The translations under genes were made by a program, and so were the position numbers. DNA of 6,373 bases from Bacteroidota bacterium. Its GTDB lineage: Bacteria; Bacteroidota; Bacteroidia; Chitinophagales; LD1. This document shows positions 5,583-6,373 of this stretch, piece by piece; the first letter of the stretch is position 1, and every line of letters starts with the position of its first letter. The notes under the pieces were generated by a model, which did no database searches, had not been told where the DNA came from, and saw only the letters and a program-made list of their open reading frames with translations. The stretch is taken from the NCBI GenBank assembly GCA_028288545.1, contig JAQBNQ010000163.1, positions 1 through 6,373 on the forward strand, given 5' to 3'.

Positions 5583-6373
5583 ATGAACGAATCAAAACAT
5601 ATCGGCAAACCAAACTCCTCCCCTTCGGGGAGGCAGGGAGGGGTCCGCCTTGTTATCCTCGGCGCCGGCGAAAGCGGTGTGGGCGCTGCCGTGCTTGGAT
5701 TAAAGCAAGGCTACGATGTGTTTGTAAGCGACAAAGGAAAGATTGCACCAAAGTACCTGGACCTTTTGAATGAGCACTCGGTTTCTTTTGAAAGCGAACA
5801 ACACACTGAAGAAAAAATACTGAACGCCGATATAGTAATGAAAAGCCCGGGAATACCCGAAAAGGTTGATATAGTAAAGAAGATACGTGCCAAGGGAATT
5901 AAAGTAGTAAGCGAAATTGAATTTGCATCATGGTTTACAGATGCACAGATCATAGGAATTACAGGGGCTAATGGCAAAACAACAACTACCTCTTTGGTTT
6001 ATCACTTATTAAAAAAGGGTGGATTGAATGTGGGCCTGGGTGGTAACATCGGCAAGAGTTTCGCTTTGCAGGTTGCTGTTGAAAATTTTGACCATTACGT
6101 TCTTGAAATTTCAAGCTTTCAGTTGGATGATATTGAAACATTCAAGCCGAACGTAGCTGTGCTTACCAATATCACGCCTGACCACCTGGACAGGTACAAT
6201 TACGAGTTACAAAATTATGTGAGTTCGAAGTTCAACATCGCAAAGTATCAAACAGAAGAAGATCAATTCATCTATTGCGCGGATGATGAGATTACGATGG
6301 AGAATATCTCCAAATACCCGATTAAGGCGCAGAAAATTCCTTTCAGCTACGACAAAGAATTTGCTGAAGGCGG
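5583..6373 (+). CDS. murD: UDP-MurNAc-L-Ala--D-glutamate ligase MurD, 3' end missing, with repeat-derived N-terminal extension
   Basis: MurD is the cytoplasmic ATP-dependent ligase that adds D-glutamate to UDP-MurNAc-L-alanine. The window holds 263 full codons of a family usually near 450 residues, so the end of the central domain and the C-terminal domain lie outside. Visible motifs are LVILGAGESGVGAA (23-36) in the UDP-binding domain, KSPGIP (87-92), the ATP loop GITGANGKTTTT (125-136), GNIGKS (154-159), LEISSFQLD (174-182), NITPDHLDRY (196-205) and Lys216, the probable carbamylated lysine. The ATG at 5583 follows an in-frame TAA (5580-5582), and no start codon lies between it and the GAGESG motif, so this start is forced. 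Typical MurD reaches the first strand within a few residues of its start. Here about 22 residues come first, and those at about 11-21 (NSSPSGRQGGV) are the translation of a palindromic repeat. The gene follows mraY by 59 bases, the standard order. Confidence 0.93.
   Translation, partial: MNESKHIGKPNSSPSGRQGGVRLVILGAGESGVGAAVLGLKQGYDVFVSDKGKIAPKYLDLLNEHSVSFESEQHTEEKILNADIVMKSPGIPEKVDIVKKIRAKGIKVVSEIEFASWFTDAQIIGITGANGKTTTTSLVYHLLKKGGLNVGLGGNIGKSFALQVAVENFDHYVLEISSFQLDDIETFKPNVAVLTNITPDHLDRYNYELQNYVSSKFNIAKYQTEEDQFIYCADDEITMENISKYPIKAQKIPFSYDKEFAEG
5612..5644 (+). repeat. Palindromic repeat, variant copy 4, in frame within murD
   Basis: The element has arms CCTCCCC (5617-5623) and GGGGAGG (5627-5633) around a TTC loop, followed by CAGGGAGGGGT (5634-5644). 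The plan matches the copies at 2601 and 2702, with C/G-richer arms, and copy 3 is intermediate. It is read in the murD frame as N-S-S-P-S-G-R-Q-G-G-V, ten codons after the ATG. Because the start at 5583 is forced, the repeat must lie inside the coding region. Confidence 0.82.

Overview
The window is a stretch of a Bacteroidota-type dcw (division and cell wall) cluster, all on the + strand, in the order ftsL (5' end cut off) - ftsI (PBP with one PASTA domain) - murE - mraY - murD (3' end cut off). The assignment to Bacteroidota, probably near Chitinophagales/Sphingobacteriales, rests on the gene order without murF between murE and mraY, the FtsL C-terminus of the PPYKIE type, a long MraY with an extra loop, weak Shine-Dalgarno signals and the repeat types in the gaps. 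It is an inference from memory of such clusters, not a database result.

Layout: 1-321 ftsL tail; 321-496 a 175-bp gap with a short ORF that overlaps the ftsL stop, an octamer pair and a heptamer array; 497-2596 ftsI with a GTG start; 2597-2640 a gap almost filled by a 34-bp palindromic repeat; 2641-4134 murE, whose 5' end holds an identical second copy of that repeat in frame; 4135-4269 a gap with an octamer array and a heptamer array; 4270-5523 mraY; 5524-5582 a gap with a degenerate, inverted member of the palindromic family; 5583-6373 murD, with another family member in frame directly after its start.

The genes form one pathway. MurD and MurE add D-Glu and (from the DNPR motif) meso-diaminopimelate to the UDP-MurNAc peptide in the cytoplasm. 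MraY loads the finished pentapeptide precursor on undecaprenyl phosphate to make lipid I. FtsI cross-links the exported product at the septum, with FtsL as a structural partner of the division complex. The close spacing and common strand suggest co-transcription.

The gene content is ordinary. What is unusual is that every intergenic gap in this essential operon carries short repeats of a few recurring types, and two essential Mur ligases (MurE and MurD) carry a palindromic repeat inside the coding sequence, translated as an N-terminal insertion or extension. I see no new enzymatic system, CRISPR array, tRNA, rRNA or transposase gene.
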